From: Clarkia xantiana subsp. parviflora
Taxonomy: Eukaryota; Streptophyta; Magnoliopsida; Myrtales; Onagraceae
Direction of reading: 5' to 3'
Length of the DNA stretch: 64,000 nt
Assembly: GCA_036873135.1 (NCBI GenBank)
Contig: JAPTYO010000022.1
Coordinates: forward strand, 4,770,979 to 4,834,978
The position numbers and the translations under genes were made by a program. Below the pieces are notes generated by a model. That model made no database searches. It was not told the origin of the DNA and worked only from the letters and a program-made list of their open reading frames with translations. Each line of letters opens with the position of its first letter. Within the stretch, counting starts at the first letter, position 1. This document shows, in pieces, positions 44,011 to 56,273 of the stretch.

Positions 44011-44930
44011 TGTTAGGTTCCAAGTCTAGGGTCAATGGGCGGTCGACCTAAGTCTCGTTCCTCACTGGAGATATTGCGGATCCGATGCTCTCGGGTTGTG
44101 TCGTCCTAGCTTGTGTCTTTCCGTCCTTAGCTTCTCTTCTCTTCTCGCCCTGCAAGAGGGGCAATACCAGGCACAGAGGGGGGGGGGGTGGTGCCTGATG
44201 AACCCTCTCCGATGCCTAAGTCAGTACGGTTTTAGAGAGATAAAGCTAGAGAGATGTCAGAGCAAAATTATGCAACTTGCCAAGATGTCCAAATGAATAG
44301 TGGAGGTGTTGTATTTATAGGAAACGATGTCATTAAGGTGGCTTAATGAAATCGTTAACCTTTAAACACAATTAATTATCCTTTAAACACGTAATTAAGA
44401 CCTTAGGGTACGGAGAAGGTTGGCGGAAATAAACCGAGTATGGGAGTCCAAGAATGGTGCCGGGGCCCTTGGGGGGAAGGAAAATCCGACCCCCAAGGGT
44501 AGGGGTTGGGTGAGGCCACCCAACCCCTCCTAGGGGAGATAGGGTTGGCCAACCCTATCTCCCCTAGGGGAGATCGGGTTGGCTGACCCGATCTCCCTTA
44601 GGGGAGATCGGGTTGGCTGACCCGATCTCCCTTAGGGGAGATCGGGTTGGTCCACCCGATCTCCCCTAGGGGAGATCGGGTTGGCTGACCCGATCTCACC
44701 TAGGGGAGGTCGGGTGTGGCCACCCGATCTCACCTAGGGGAGGTCGGGTGTGGCCACCCGACCTCACCTAGGTGAGTCTAACTTGGCCGGACGAGCGCTT
44801 CGGCCTCGTCCGGACCGTTGGTGTTTTCGCGAAGTGTTCGGGTTGAAGTTTCGATTTACAATCATTAACGGGGTGATAAAAATAAAACGATTCGGAAGTC
44901 AACGGGTTCAAATTGGGCGTATATCCATCA
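44011..44930 (-). repeat. 3' LTR of E5, with expanded palindrome array
   Basis: From TGTTAGGTTCC to ATATCCATCA, followed by CATGCCCCCGAG. About eight adjacent palindromic modules of ~34 bp fill 44500-44775. Confidence 0.93.
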
Positions 44931-46069
44931 CATGCCCCCGAGTCAACCAATGGCCTGACCCTTGATTGACTCTATTTTAGGATGGTATGACACGCGCAAT
45001 TTGAAGCCGGGATTTTACCTTTTGTCGGAGTCCTTACTTACCCGTGGATATGTATCTCTGACTCTGCCCCCTGTCTTATAAGATAGAGGAATTGCAAATG
45101 TCAGAATAGCACGGGCACGTGTCCAAGCACGTGTCCGTCTGAGGTGGAAATAATAAATTTAACACCCTCATGAGTGTGTGTTCGGAAAATGTATGCTCAT
45201 GTGGAGATGCAACATGAACACAGCTAAACAAGTCCATGTTTCAATTTTATGCCGGGATAAGTCTAAGTGAAGAAAAATCTTATTTTTGGTCTAAAATTTT
45301 TCTAAGTATGGGATACGAGAAAATATGCCTATAGGATATTAACTAGGAGTGAACATGGACATATCATGAACATGAGGATGTGTACTAGCATACATGCAAG
45401 TAGGAACATAAGGATGGGAGTGAGTATAGACATGCTGCGATTGTAGTCATGAATGTATGCATAAATATATGGCGGCCATGTGCATGGACGTCTAAATGTT
45501 TGAACACACGGGAGTGTATACGTGGGCATGCATATGAGTGCAAGCATGAACATGTATGTATGTATGTATGGACGGGTTGTGAGTATAAGCATGAGTGGTG
45601 ACATTGATGTACCTGTAGATGTTAATCATGAATATGAGCATAAGTGCAAAGGTGAGAGCATAGACCTATCCTTTACTTGAGGGTGGGAACTCTGCCACTC
45701 AATGGGACACAACGTTCCGCCTCCCTCGTACTAGCGTGAACATTGTCCATTAACCTCGACCTTCGGCATGTGTAACATTTTTCCTTCATTCGTTGGAGCG
45801 TGTGTGTAGCTCTTGACCTTTACCCTGCAATTTGTTCCCCATAAAAGTGAGGGTGAAAATGCTTACAAGCTTTCTTCTTACCGCCGCGAGCGAAGGGGTC
45901 TATTGACATGTGTTAAGGGTTGACCCTTCCTTCGGATGTGTTGGAGCGTTGCTCCATTTGGGGAAACTAAAAGTTCGCCCTCTTCCCTTGGTATTAAGGT
46001 TGCCCCCGTAGTAGGCGTATCTCGCCCCTCCATGGGTAAGGGTCAATCTTTGCGTTGGTTGTTCGTATA
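44931..46069 (+). other. E5 region between 3' LTR and antisense gene
   Basis: No supported gene. 45340-45665 is unusually rich in CATG with a short ATGT run (45552-45567). CCATAAAAGTG at 45838-45848 is a weak TATA candidate for the antisense gene. Confidence 0.45.
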
Positions 46070-46964
46070 GATGACTCACTTTTGGGAAGCTTTCTTCTTC
46101 AGACAGGGAGACCTTGAAGATCGTTTTCCAAGGTAGTCAGACCAAATCTGACTGTCCTGTGTCTTGGGTGTCCGAGGTGGACTCGTATGAGGCGGGGACT
46201 CGTATGACCCCTTGTAGGTTGATTTCATGGAGAAACATATAAGGTGTAGGCAGAGCGTTCCGAACGTACCGTTGAATCGGATGAGAGGGAAGGACCCTCT
46301 AGTTCCGCTTATCAAGCCAAGAAATTTTCTAAGTCAGGGAAGGCTGCTAATGCTTCCAGTATGTTCTCATTTCATTCTCTTCTCTTTGTGATATACTTAT
46401 GATTGCTCTCATGTTACTTCCTTCTTGTTGCTAGAACGTTCGCCCCTGGTTACCGAATGGGTTCTTGCGGTGGGCGAGAGTTCAAGTCAATCTAAATCCA
46501 AGGCGTGGAAACTTGACTCTGAGGTCGGGCCCTCGGCTGCCAAGGAGAAGGAAACCGCGAGGGGCTCTCCTTCAAGTGCCTCCTTGCTGACTCCCTCTCA
46601 TGATAAGGAGGTAGTGGTTGAAGAGGCGCCCTCTTTACTTGACAAAGGGAAACAACCTGTGGCTGGCGATGGGGTGATCATAGGTCTTGATGTCTCTTCT
46701 CTATCCTCTGCCCCCCAGCCGAGGGGCCGAGTCTCAGGTTCATTTCATCTTCATGTAGATTTGACGACTTTTGAAGGTGTCTTTGGCTTTCCTATGGGTT
46801 ATGTTATTAACCCCTGCGTTGAAGATTTTTCTTTTGGTGATGGGTGTGATCATCGCCTTCCGTTGAGGTTCCTTTCTCTTGTCATGGTTCTGATTAAGAT
46901 AGCAAATTCTTGGTTGGGAGTTTGGTGGAGACTGTTCTTGAGTTATCCTCTACTAGTATCGTAG
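46070..46964 (+). pseudogene. Antisense gene of E5, broken
   Basis: ATG at 46070 as in E4, but the first exon is longer and has stops. The intron just before 46435 (GTATGT...TTGCTAG) is kept. The downstream frame (RSPLVTEWVLAVGESSSQSK onward to 46964) is open and nearly the same as E4's, then runs past E4's stop. Sequence differs from the E1/E2 antisense gene; position and strand agree. Confidence 0.65.
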
Positions 46965-47269
46965 TTGTGATCGTTGTGGGGATCGTTTTGTTATATGCCC
47001 TCAATAGTGCTTGTCGTGATTCTTTGCTTCATGGTTGATTTCATGAGACATGGAGGTTGTCTTCATAATGAGGACGTCTCCTACCTAGTATCCCCCAGTG
47101 GGTTGAAATATAAGTGCCTACCTTTGATGAGCGTATGGAGAGTGTTTTTTTTCCCTTTTTCTTGAACCTCCTTCTAAGGCTAGGCGTAGCCTTTTGATGT
47201 TCGTGGTCGGGATGATGTCTTTACAATGTATGTCTTTGACAGATGTTTTACGATGTGCTGCCATGATAA

Positions 47270-47500
47270 TCACTTCGAGATATGTGGACATGATAGCCAC
47301 TTCGTGATGTGTGGGAGTGATAGCCCTTCTGTAGTGTGTGGACATGATAGCCACTTCAAGGTATGTGGACATGATAGCCACTTCAAGGTATGTGGACATG
47401 ATAGCCACTTCAAGGTATGTGGACATGATAGCCACTTCAAGGTATATGGACATGATAGCCACTTCAAGGTATGTGGACATGATAGCCACATCACGATGTA
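47270..47500. repeat. 27-bp minisatellite of E5, about 8 copies
   Basis: Unit GTATGTGGACATGATAGCCA plus CTTCAAG. Being a multiple of three, it gives 9-residue repeats in both strands' frames (CGHDSHFKV; VAIMSTYLE). E4 has only one to two units at the same place (55514-55565). Confidence 0.92.
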
Positions 47501-47516
47501 TGGAGTTGTGCTTTAG

Positions 47517-48135
47517 TATTCTTTTCTCATTGGAGAGCCTTCATTGCTGTAGTTGCCTTTTGTTTAGGCTATGTTTGTTGGGTTAGGTCCCGATGTCTCG
47601 TCTTGCCCGATGTTGTATCCTTCATGCTTTTTAGATGTCTCCTTCATGAGTTGTGCTTGACGACGTTCAAGTCTTATACGGGCATAGGTCACGCGAGAGT
47701 GACATGAAAGAAAATAATATTTGTCAGAGGTTGCTTTGTGCGACCTGTAAGGCAATTCCTCTTCTTGATGGGTCGAGTTTATTTTGAGAGCCTTGAACTT
47801 TGGATTTCATGTCTTTGCTATCCTTCTTGGTGGTGTTGGGTTCCTTTGGGATACTTCTCTTGACTTGTGATATGGATAGTAGGATAACTCGTTACTTTTC
47901 ATGATAACCTCTTGTACTTCTATATATGATCCTTTGGTCATGGACTTCTCCTTTGTATATGCTTTCCTTTACTTATCCTTCTTTTGTGTTTTCCTTCATG
48001 CCATACCTGCTATCTCATCAAGAAAAAACATTATGTGTTCTTTATACAACCTTACTTTGAAATTACTTTCTCATGGGATCCTTCTTAGTATGGTGCAATG
48101 ATCTCTTCTAATACCCTTTGAATGGTATGTATGGT
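47517..48135 (+). other. E5 spacer between minisatellite and 49-bp repeats
   Basis: No supported gene; matches E4 54871-55500 inverted and, in part, the antisense 3' regions of E1 and E2. Confidence 0.5.
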
Positions 48136-49090
48136 ATTGCTAGACCAAAGATACGCTCTTGGTGGGCGTCGAATCTGTTCACGAGACAGGCTCTCGGAGG
48201 GCACTTAACGTTTCACAGGATAGGCTCCCGGAGGGCACAGGTTAGACCAAAGATACGCTCCTGGTGGGCGTCGAAATCTGTTCACGAGACTGGCTCTCGG
48301 AGGGCACTTAACGTTTCACAGGATAGGCTCCCGGAGGGCGCAGTTTAGACCAAAGATACGCTCCTGGTGGGCGTCGAAATCTGTTCACGAGACTGGCTCT
48401 CGGAGGGCACTTAACGTTTCATATGATAGGCTCCCGGAGGGCACAAGTTAGACCAAAGATACGCTCCTGGTGGGCGTCGAAATCTGTTCACGAGACTGGC
48501 TCTCGGAGGGCACTTAACGTTTCACAGGATAGGCTCCCGGAGGGCACAAGTTAGACCAAAGATACGCTCCTGGTGGGCGTCGAAGCTGGTAGTTTGAAAT
48601 CTACCTCAAGATACACTCTTGGGGGCGTCGAATCTGGTAGTGTTTTTTCTACCTCAAGATACGCTCTTGGGGGCGTCGAATCTGGTAGGTTGCAAATCTA
48701 CCTCAAGATACGCTCATGGGGGCGTCGAAATTCGTAGTTTTTGGAAACCACTCTCAAGATACGCTCTTGGTGCGTCGAAGGTCGTAGTATAGAAACTACT
48801 CTCAAGATACGCTCTTGGGGGCGTCGAAGGTCGTAGTATGAACACTACTCTCAAGATACGCTCTTGGGGGCGTCGAAGGTCGTAGTATGAATACTACTCT
48901 CAAGATACGCTCTTGGGGGCGTCGAAGGTCGTAGTATGAATACTACTCTCAAGATACGCTCTTGGGGGCGTCGAATCTGTTCGCGGGATAGGCTCCCGGA
49001 GGGCACAGGGTTCGTAGTTTTAGAACTACTCTCAAGATACGCTCTTGGGGGCGTCGAATGTGTTCGCGGGATTGGCTCCCGGAGGGCTCA
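48136..49090. repeat. 3' tandem repeat array of E5
   Basis: About four to five ~103-bp composite units (48140-48590), then about ten ~49-bp units with CAAGATACGCTCTTGGGGGC. Same family as in E1, E2, E4 and E6. Confidence 0.92.
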
Positions 49091-50738
49091 GAATATTACT
49101 TTACCTTGTGATCCTTCTCATAGGGAGTTGAGGATGTTTTCCTCTTATGTGACCTCTTCTAGGAGAAGTGATATTGCGTGTTCTTGTGATCTTCTGCCTC
49201 TAATCTCTTTTTTACACTTAGGTGGACTACCAAGCACTTATTCGTTTGGTGCCCCCCAAGTTGCTTGGTGGTCATACCGCCTTTCACACTTGGCCGTTGA
49301 AGGCCCCTCCTTTATTTTCTTGGTTGGGTACCCCTTATGCTCGGGGCTCCCTTGTCTGCTTGGTTGAATGCGATGAGTGTCCCTTGTAGGATTTACTCTT
49401 TCTCATGCTTGCTTGTTTCAGTCATAGGCATGGTTTGGATAATGCCTTTGTCGGATGTATCTTTAGAGATTGGGTGGAGAGCTTTTGCTTTAGGTGGGTG
49501 GGGGTGATTTTCATTCTCTTGATAACCAGGATGCGGCAGTGTTTGTATCCTAGGGGTGCTTGTAAATTCTTTCCCCCCCTTCTTTGTGTTTTAGGTTGAA
49601 AAGCTCTCTCATAGAATGATGTCTTGAGTTGTGAATCTCGTAGGTGTGTTTCAGACTAGTCAATCTAATCCATGCTCTTTGCTCGTGCATGGGGGGGGGG
49701 GGGGGGCCTGACCGGGCTGTGATAATCTTCTTGGAGTGTTGTGGCACTTAGTGTGGTTTGCCTTTTCCTTCACATTGGAGTATTCTTCAATGCCTTTAGG
49801 GGGTGTCACATTGGTCATGCTCCTCCCACCTTGAATCTTGATTATAGACTTTCTTTGAATTAGGACTTGAACTTAAAAAGGATGTCTTCCTCTAGGTTTG
49901 CAGGTGATGTTCCATGATTTTCCATGGGTTTGTCCCCGTATTGGCTATTCCTTGCTGGATAGCTTCATTAGAGGCTGCATTTGTATTGCGTACGTATACG
50001 TGTTTGAGGTGTATTGAGCTGACAAGTCCCTCCTTTTTTGTTTTGTCATAACCTTCATTCATCATGTATTCGGCGTATGGCTTTAAAGGCGGGATATTTT
50101 TCTAGTGCCCCTTTTATCGGGGTTCTCCTCTTGATGGGATGCCAGAGTCAAATGTCTTATCATTTGCAGACATGGTGGTTGATCGGGATGTGCGTCTAGT
50201 GTGAGGGTCGATCTTGAAACCTTACTCCCCAAGCTTTTGAGCTTCTCTTTGGTTGATCTTGTAGAACTATTATCCTGCCCTAAGGCTCTTGATAGGAGAT
50301 GTATCTCCTTTTCATACTCTAGTTGTTGCACTATCTCTTTTGCTAATCTTGCATCTCTAGAGTTTCTCTCTTGGTGCATGACTTCAATGACAGGATTTTC
50401 TACCGATGTTTATTCTATTAGGACTTGTATCCTTGGTTCCCTTCCTTTCTTGTGAGATGGCGAAGGAGTGTTTGTGAACACTCCAATGTGTCGTACTTGG
50501 TAGAGGTATGCGCCTTAATCTTTATGGCGCTGTCTTGAATCTTCGTGTACCTATCTCTGATGAACATGTTATTCATTACATATATAGTACGGAGTCCAAG
50601 GATCTCCGGGTTAGGATCATAGTTTGAGAACAGAGACATAGTCATCTATTAGATAACCTCTTTATCTACGGAGTTTATTTTTGCAAGAATAAATGCAAGG
50701 ATACTTGTAAGGATATGTGTTCTATCCTTATTCCTGGT
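49091..50738 (-). other. E5 internal, no recognisable gene
   Basis: Inverted copy of E4 42501-44010. A run of about 19 G lies at 49690-49707 where E4 has a short C run (43525-43530). Confidence 0.45.
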
Positions 50739-50969
50739 TCATTTACAGCGCCGTGTCCCTAATGGGTGTGTTGATGTTCTGACCACCTTTACTAGTAGGG
50801 GGTCCTTTGGTATTAGGTATGCCTGACTCTTCTCTAGTATCATCAATGGTTGGTCATGGGAGATGTCTGACGGACTCCCTTCATGCACTATGGTTCTCTT
50901 CATATCAAAGTTGGTGATTCCCTCTCTTATGACTAATATATCCTTCTGTGGAAATACTATGTTTTCCAT
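50739..50969 (-). pseudogene. Eroded protease remnant of E5
   Basis: Minus-strand MENIVFPQKDILVIREGITN, FDMKRTIVHEGSPSDIS; same remnant as E4 42270-42500, catalytic triplet lost. Confidence 0.7.
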
Positions 50970-52153
50970 ATCCCTTTTTAAAAGCTTGATGATGGTGTCA
51001 CCATTCTTCCTTTGCTAGGCTTGGTGTCCTTGAGAGTTTTTGATGGAAGTGTATTCCATTACTTAGGATGAGCTTACTAAGTGTAGTTGTGTCTCTTGGC
51101 TATTTTGTGAAATCATAAAGATACGCTGGAGGTGTTTGCTTCTGATGGTGGGCGTTGCCCATGTGATTTTGGAGGGATGTGTTCGCGGCTACCCCCTCTT
51201 ATGCTAATGGGCGTTTGTGGGGAGGGCATGTTGTAACTGGTGCCCCACTTGCATACCAATGCTCGATGGGATCCTTTGACGGACTTGGCCCTAGGATGCT
51301 TAGTGGAAGGTTATGGTAGGGGTAATCCTTTGTGGCCTTCATGGTAGTTCCTCTATAGGTTGTTGGGAGTGCTCAACTTATTTTTGGAAGTGAACCATCC
51401 TCTTGGTGATCTTTCCCAGAGTCTTGACCTTATAGGTGCCCTTTGAGATTGAGAGATCTGTTCCTTGTGTATCTCTTGGATGGCGGCGGCGTTTTATGGA
51501 CTCTTCTAGTGGTCCACCTGTGTATATATATATATCACGGAGCCCGAAGGCGTCCGGTATGGTCATTCTTGGAAAACATGTTGATATCAAGTATCAAAAT
51601 ATACCCCTTTTAGGGAGTTGACTTGTTATGCAGTTAAATTAAATAAGAGGATATGGGAAGGATATGGGTGTGGGGGTGTTGATATCCCCTGCTTCCTTGG
51701 TAATGTAACTGTTTTCCTCCATTAGTCTGTGTGTATTTCTTCCACTTGAGGAATATAAGGTCGCATCCTTGCAAGGCGCACAAGGTGGAGGTGTATCCTT
51801 CATGTATGCTATGTGCGATCTCGCTCTACTACGTCTCTCCATGAGACTTCCCATTGTAGTAGCTATGTGCTAACGTGGTGTGGTACTCTATGAGTCCCCT
51901 GTTCAAATCCTTGTCTTTTCAACTCCTCCCCTGTCCTAGGGGGATGTGTGCCAAGGGTTGTCATGCACAAGGGGTTTGGACCTGTCGTGTTGTATCATGG
52001 GTAGGTGGTTGCCTAGTTGTGTTGTTGTCTTGCCTGTCTATCTGCCCCCAGAGGGGTGTATGCCCTGGCATCCTGTGTCTGTTGTTGCCTTGGAGGCACA
52101 GACTGCTGCCTTCCCTCTGGGGGTGGCCTTTGGTTGTCTCTCCTTTGTTCTTC
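50970..52153 (-). other. E5 internal, no recognisable gene
   Basis: Inverted counterpart of E4 41060-42269; only stray frames. Gag-like scraps continue to about 51960. Confidence 0.45.
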
Positions 52154-52683
52154 TCACTGCCCTGTTCGAGGGTGCGAGTGGTGTTCTTCTTCTGGGACTT
52201 GTTCTTCCTCATGAACTTCTTCTTCTTCATGCTGGTGTTGCCTTCTCTGCCTGTTCCTCAGGGTCTCTCTATAGGCTAGCAGCTCATCCAATGCGTTCAT
52301 CAACCTCGGAGTCACTGTCTGTGCTCCTTGCGAGTATGCGGGCCTTATGTTGGTTGTGTGGGCACGATTGTCGTTCCTTTGAGTCATTATTTCATATGGA
52401 TACCCTTGAGGTTGTGCCTCATAGTAGTACCCCTGTGGAGGTGTCGTGTATTGGGATGGCACTCCTTGTTGCCCCCCTGTCCCTGTGGCTTCCTAGTCAA
52501 TGGAGTTGGAGCTGTGGAAGCCTCCTCCCTGCTTGTTAGGCTGGGGTGCCTGTGGGGCTACCTGAGGCTCTGGTGTGCAGGCTGTTTCTCTGGGTTAGGC
52601 TGCCTTGCTGGAGGTATAGGTTGTCTCCCTCGCCTATTGCCCCCAGGTGGACGGTGATGCCTAGATACTAAGCTGTTCGTCAT
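52154..52683 (-). pseudogene. Eroded gag N-terminus of E5
   Basis: ATG at 52683-52681 after the primer site (minus strand CTTGGCGCCGTCCGTGGG, 52734-52717). The proline/glutamine-rich gag leader is recognisable (GYYYEAQPQGYPYEIMTQRN) but frame-broken; no gag core. Confidence 0.8.
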
Positions 52684-52734
52684 CGCTCTTGTTATTGCCA
52701 GGCTTTCTGTTCGAAGCCCACGGACGGCGCCAAG

Positions 52735-53480
52735 TGTTAGGTTCCAAGTCTAGGGTCAATGGGCGGTCGACCTAAGTCTCGTTCCTCACTGGAGATATTG
52801 ATGATCCGATGCTCTCGGGTTGTGTCGTCCTAGCTTGTGTCTTTCCATCCTTAGCTTCTCTTCTCTTCTCGCCCTGCAAGAGGGGCAATGCCAGGCACAG
52901 AGGGGGGGGTGGTGCCTGATGAACCCTCTCCGATGCCTAAGTCAGTACGGTTTTAGAGAGATAAAGCTAGAGAGATGTCAGAGCAAAATTATGCAACTTG
53001 CCAAGATGTCCAAATGAATAGTGGAGGTGTTGTATTTATAGGAAACGATGTCATTAAGGTGGCTTAATGACATCGTTAACCTTTAAACACAATTAATTAT
53101 CCTTTAAACATGTAATTAAGACCTTAGGGTACGGAGAAGGTTGGCGGAAATAAACCGAGTATGGGAGTCCAATAATGGTGTCGGGGCCCTTGGGGGGAAG
53201 GAAAATCCGACCCCCAAGGGTAGGGGTTGGGTGAGGCCACCCAACCCCTCCTAGGGGAGATAGGGTTGGCTGACCCGATCTCCCCTAGGGGAGGTCGGGT
53301 GTGGCCACCCGACCTCACCTAGGTGAGTCTAACTTGGTCGGACGAGCGCTTCGGCCTCGTCCGGACCGTTGGTATTTTCGCGAAGTGTTCGGGTTGAAGT
53401 TTCGATTTACAATCATTAACGGGTGATAAAAATAAAACGATTCGGAAGTCAACGGGTTCAAATTGGGCGTATATCCATCA
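52735..53480 (-). repeat. 5' LTR of E5
   Basis: 746 bp; only about three U3 palindromes (53220-53325) against about eight in the 3' LTR. Confidence 0.93.
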
Positions 53481-53759
53481 CAAAAGAAGAGATTAGAGGA
53501 AGAAGATCACAAGAACATGCAATACCACTTCTCCTAGAAGAAGTCACATAAGAGGAAAACATCCTCAACTCCCTATACGGACTCGTCCTAAGTTGGCAAC
53601 ACACAAACATCGCCATCGAAAGGTGATCCCCCACATTGAAGAAAAAGCGTGGTAGCATGCAATATCATGGAAAGAAAGCTCAAGTAAAGATCTAAAAGGC
53701 GTATCAAAGACACACCCTGCATGGGGAATAACCCAAGGTAAAGTAATATTCTGAGCCCT

Positions 53760-54870
53760 CCGGGAGCCAATCCCGCGAACACATTCGACGCCCCCAAGAG
53801 CGTATCTTGAGAGTAGTTCTAAAACTACAAACCCTGTGTCCTCCGGGAGCCTATCCCGCGAACAGATTCAACGCCCCCAAGAGCGTATCTTGAGAGTAGT
53901 TTTTATACTACGACCTTCGACGCCCCCAAGAGCGTATCTTGAGAGTAGTTTTTATACTACGACCTTCGACGCCCCCAAGAGCGTATCTTGAGAGTAGTGT
54001 TCATACTACGACCTTCGATGCCCCCAAGAGCGTATCTTGAGAGTAGTTTCTATACTACGACCTTCGACGCACCAAGAGCGTATCTTGAGAGTGGTTTCCA
54101 AAAACTACGAATTTCGACGCCCCCAAGAGCGTATCTTGAGAGTAGTCTCTAAAACTACGACCTTCGACGCCCCCAGGAGCGTATCTTGAGGTAGATTTGC
54201 AACCTACCAGATTCGACGCCCCCAAGAGCGTATCTTGAGGTAGAAAAAACACTACCAGATTCGACGCCCCCAAGAGCGTATCTTGAGGTAGATTTCAAAC
54301 TACCAGCTTCGACGCCCACCTAGAGCGTATCTTTGGTCTAACTACTGGTGCCCTCCGGGAGCGTATCTCGTGAACAGTTTCAACGCCCACCTAGAGCGTA
54401 ACTTTGGTCTAACTACTGGTGCCCTCCTGGAGCGTATCTCGTGAACAGTTTCAACGCCCACCTAGAGCGTATCTTTGGTCTAACTACTGGTGCCCTCCGG
54501 GAGCGTATCTCGCGAACAGTTTCAACGCCCACCTAGAGCGTATCTTTGGTCTAACTACTGGTGCCCTCCGGGAGCGTATCTCGTGAACAGTTTCAACGCC
54601 CACCTAGAGCGTATCTTTGGTCTAACTACTGGTGCCCTCCGGGAGCATATCTCGTGAACAGTTTCAACGCCCACCTAGAGCGTATCTTTGGTCTAACTAC
54701 TGGTGCCCTCCGGGAGCGTATCTCGCGAACAGTTTCGATGCCCACCAGGAGCGTATCTTTGGTCTAACTTGTGCCCTCCGGGAGCCTATCCTGTGAAACG
54801 TTAAGTGCCCTCCGAGAGCCTGTCACGTGAACAGATTCGACGCCCACCAAGAGCGTATCTTTGGTCTAAC
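53760..54870. repeat. 3' tandem repeat array of E4
   Basis: About ten ~49-bp units (53785-54310), then about seven ~78-bp units (54310-54750) with GCCCACCTAGAGCGTATCTT and CTACTGGTGCCCTCC. The ~78-bp expansion is peculiar to E4. The stretch 53481-53759 before it has no gene. Confidence 0.92.
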
Positions 54871-55552
54871 AGTACCATATATACCATTTAAAGGGTATCA
54901 GAAGAGATCATCGCACCATACTGAGAAGGATTCCATTAGAAAATAATTGCAAAGCAAAGTTGTATGAAGAATACATAATATTTTTTCTTAATGAGATAGC
55001 AGGTATGATGTGAAGGAAAAAACAAAAGAAAGGTAAGGAAAGGAAAGCATATACAAAGGAGAAGTCCATGACCAAAGGATCATATACAGAAGCACAAGAG
55101 GTTATCATGAAAAGTAACGAGTTATCCTACCATCCATATCACAAGTCAAGAGAAGTATCTCAAAGGAACCCAACACCACCAAGAAGGATAGCAAAGACAT
55201 GAAATCCAAAGTTCAAGGCTCTCAAAATAAACTCGACCCATCAAGAAGAGAATTGCCTCACAAGTCGCACAAATCAACCTCTGACAAACGTTATTGTCTT
55301 GCATGTCGCCCTCGCGTGACCTATGCTCGTATCAGACTTGAACATCGTCAAGCACAACTCATGAAGGAGACATCTAAAGAGCATAAAGGATACAACATCC
55401 GACAAGACGAGACATCGGGACCTAACCCAACAAACATAGCCTAAACAAAAGGTAACTATAGCAATGAAGGCTCTCCAATGAGAAAGGAATACTAAAGCAC
55501 AACTCCATACATCGTGATGTGGCTATCATGTCCACATACCCTGAAGTGGCTA
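54871..55552 (-). other. E4 spacer between repeats and antisense gene
   Basis: No supported gene; contains one to two units of the 27-bp minisatellite (55514-55565). Likely antisense 3' UTR. Confidence 0.5.
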
Positions 55553-56273
55553 TCATGTCCACAAGAGAAATCTCCACCAAACTCCCAAGCAAGAATTTGC
55601 TATCTTAATCAGAGCCATGGCAAGAGAAAGGAACCTCAATAAAAGGCGATGATCACACCCATCACCAAAAGGAAAATCTTCAACGCAGGGGTTAATAACA
55701 TAACCCATAGGAAAGCCAAAGACACCTTCGAAAGTCGTGAAATCTACATGCAGATGAAATGAACCTGAGACTCGGCCCCTCGGCTGGGGGGCAGAGGATA
55801 GAGAAGAGACATCAAGACCTATGATCACCCCATCGCCAGCCACAGGTTGTTTCCCTTTGTCAAGTAAAGAGGGCGCCTCTTCAACCACTACCTCCTTATC
55901 ATGGGAGGGAGTCAGCAAGGAGGCACTTGAAGGAGAGCCCCTCGCGGTTTCCTTCTCCTTGGCAGCCGAGGGCCCGACCTCAGAGTCAGGTTTCCACGCC
56001 TTGGATTTAGATTGACTTGAACTCTCGCCCACCGCAAGAACCCATTCGGTAACCAGGGGCGAACGCCCTAACAACAAGAAGGAAGCAACATGAGAACAAT
56101 CATAAGTATATCTCAAAGAAAAGAGAATGGAATGAGAACATACTGGAAGCATTAGCAGCCTTCCCTGACTTAGAAAATTTCTTGGCCTGATAAGCAGAAC
56201 TAGAGGGTTCTTCCCTCTCATCCGATTCAACGGTCTCCCTGTCTGAAGAAGAAAGCTTCCAAAAGTGAGTCAT
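55553..56273 (-). CDS. Antisense spliced protein of E4 (complement of 56144..56273, 55553..56067)
   Basis: Opposite to E4's sense genes. ATG at 56273-56271. Exon 1 (130 nt) and exon 2 (515 nt) join in frame to 214 codons plus stop across an intron 56143-56068 (GTATGT...TTGTTAG); E5 keeps both junctions. The protein is Ser/Glu/Lys-rich (KEKETARGSPSSAS) with a more ordered end (TTFEGVFGFPMGYVINPC). It lacks the coiled coil and the PDFPF motif of E1/E2, possibly because E4 has lost downstream sequence still partly present in E5. Function unknown; the relationship to the E1/E2 gene rests on position, strand and splicing only. Confidence 0.55.

Larger units (their letters stand above)
44011..53480 (-). 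mobile_element. E5: Tat-type element of the E4 family, inserted inverted into E4
   Basis: 9470 bp flanked by CAAAA (44006-44010 and 53481-53485). Same structure as E4: primer site, gag and protease remnants, 49-bp repeats, antisense gene remnant. Its LTRs are 920 (3') and 746 bp (5'), differing mainly in the number of U3 palindromes. Being inverted inside a relative, it forms a large imperfect inverted repeat with E4. Confidence 0.94.

Noticed and set aside
45340..45665. CATG-rich stretch as a satellite or binding-site array
   Set aside because: CATG spacing is irregular and there is no repeated unit beyond short microsatellite runs.
47118..47586. Frames with 9-residue repeats on both strands
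   Set aside because: By-product of a 27-bp minisatellite, which is a multiple of three; E4 has only one or two units there.
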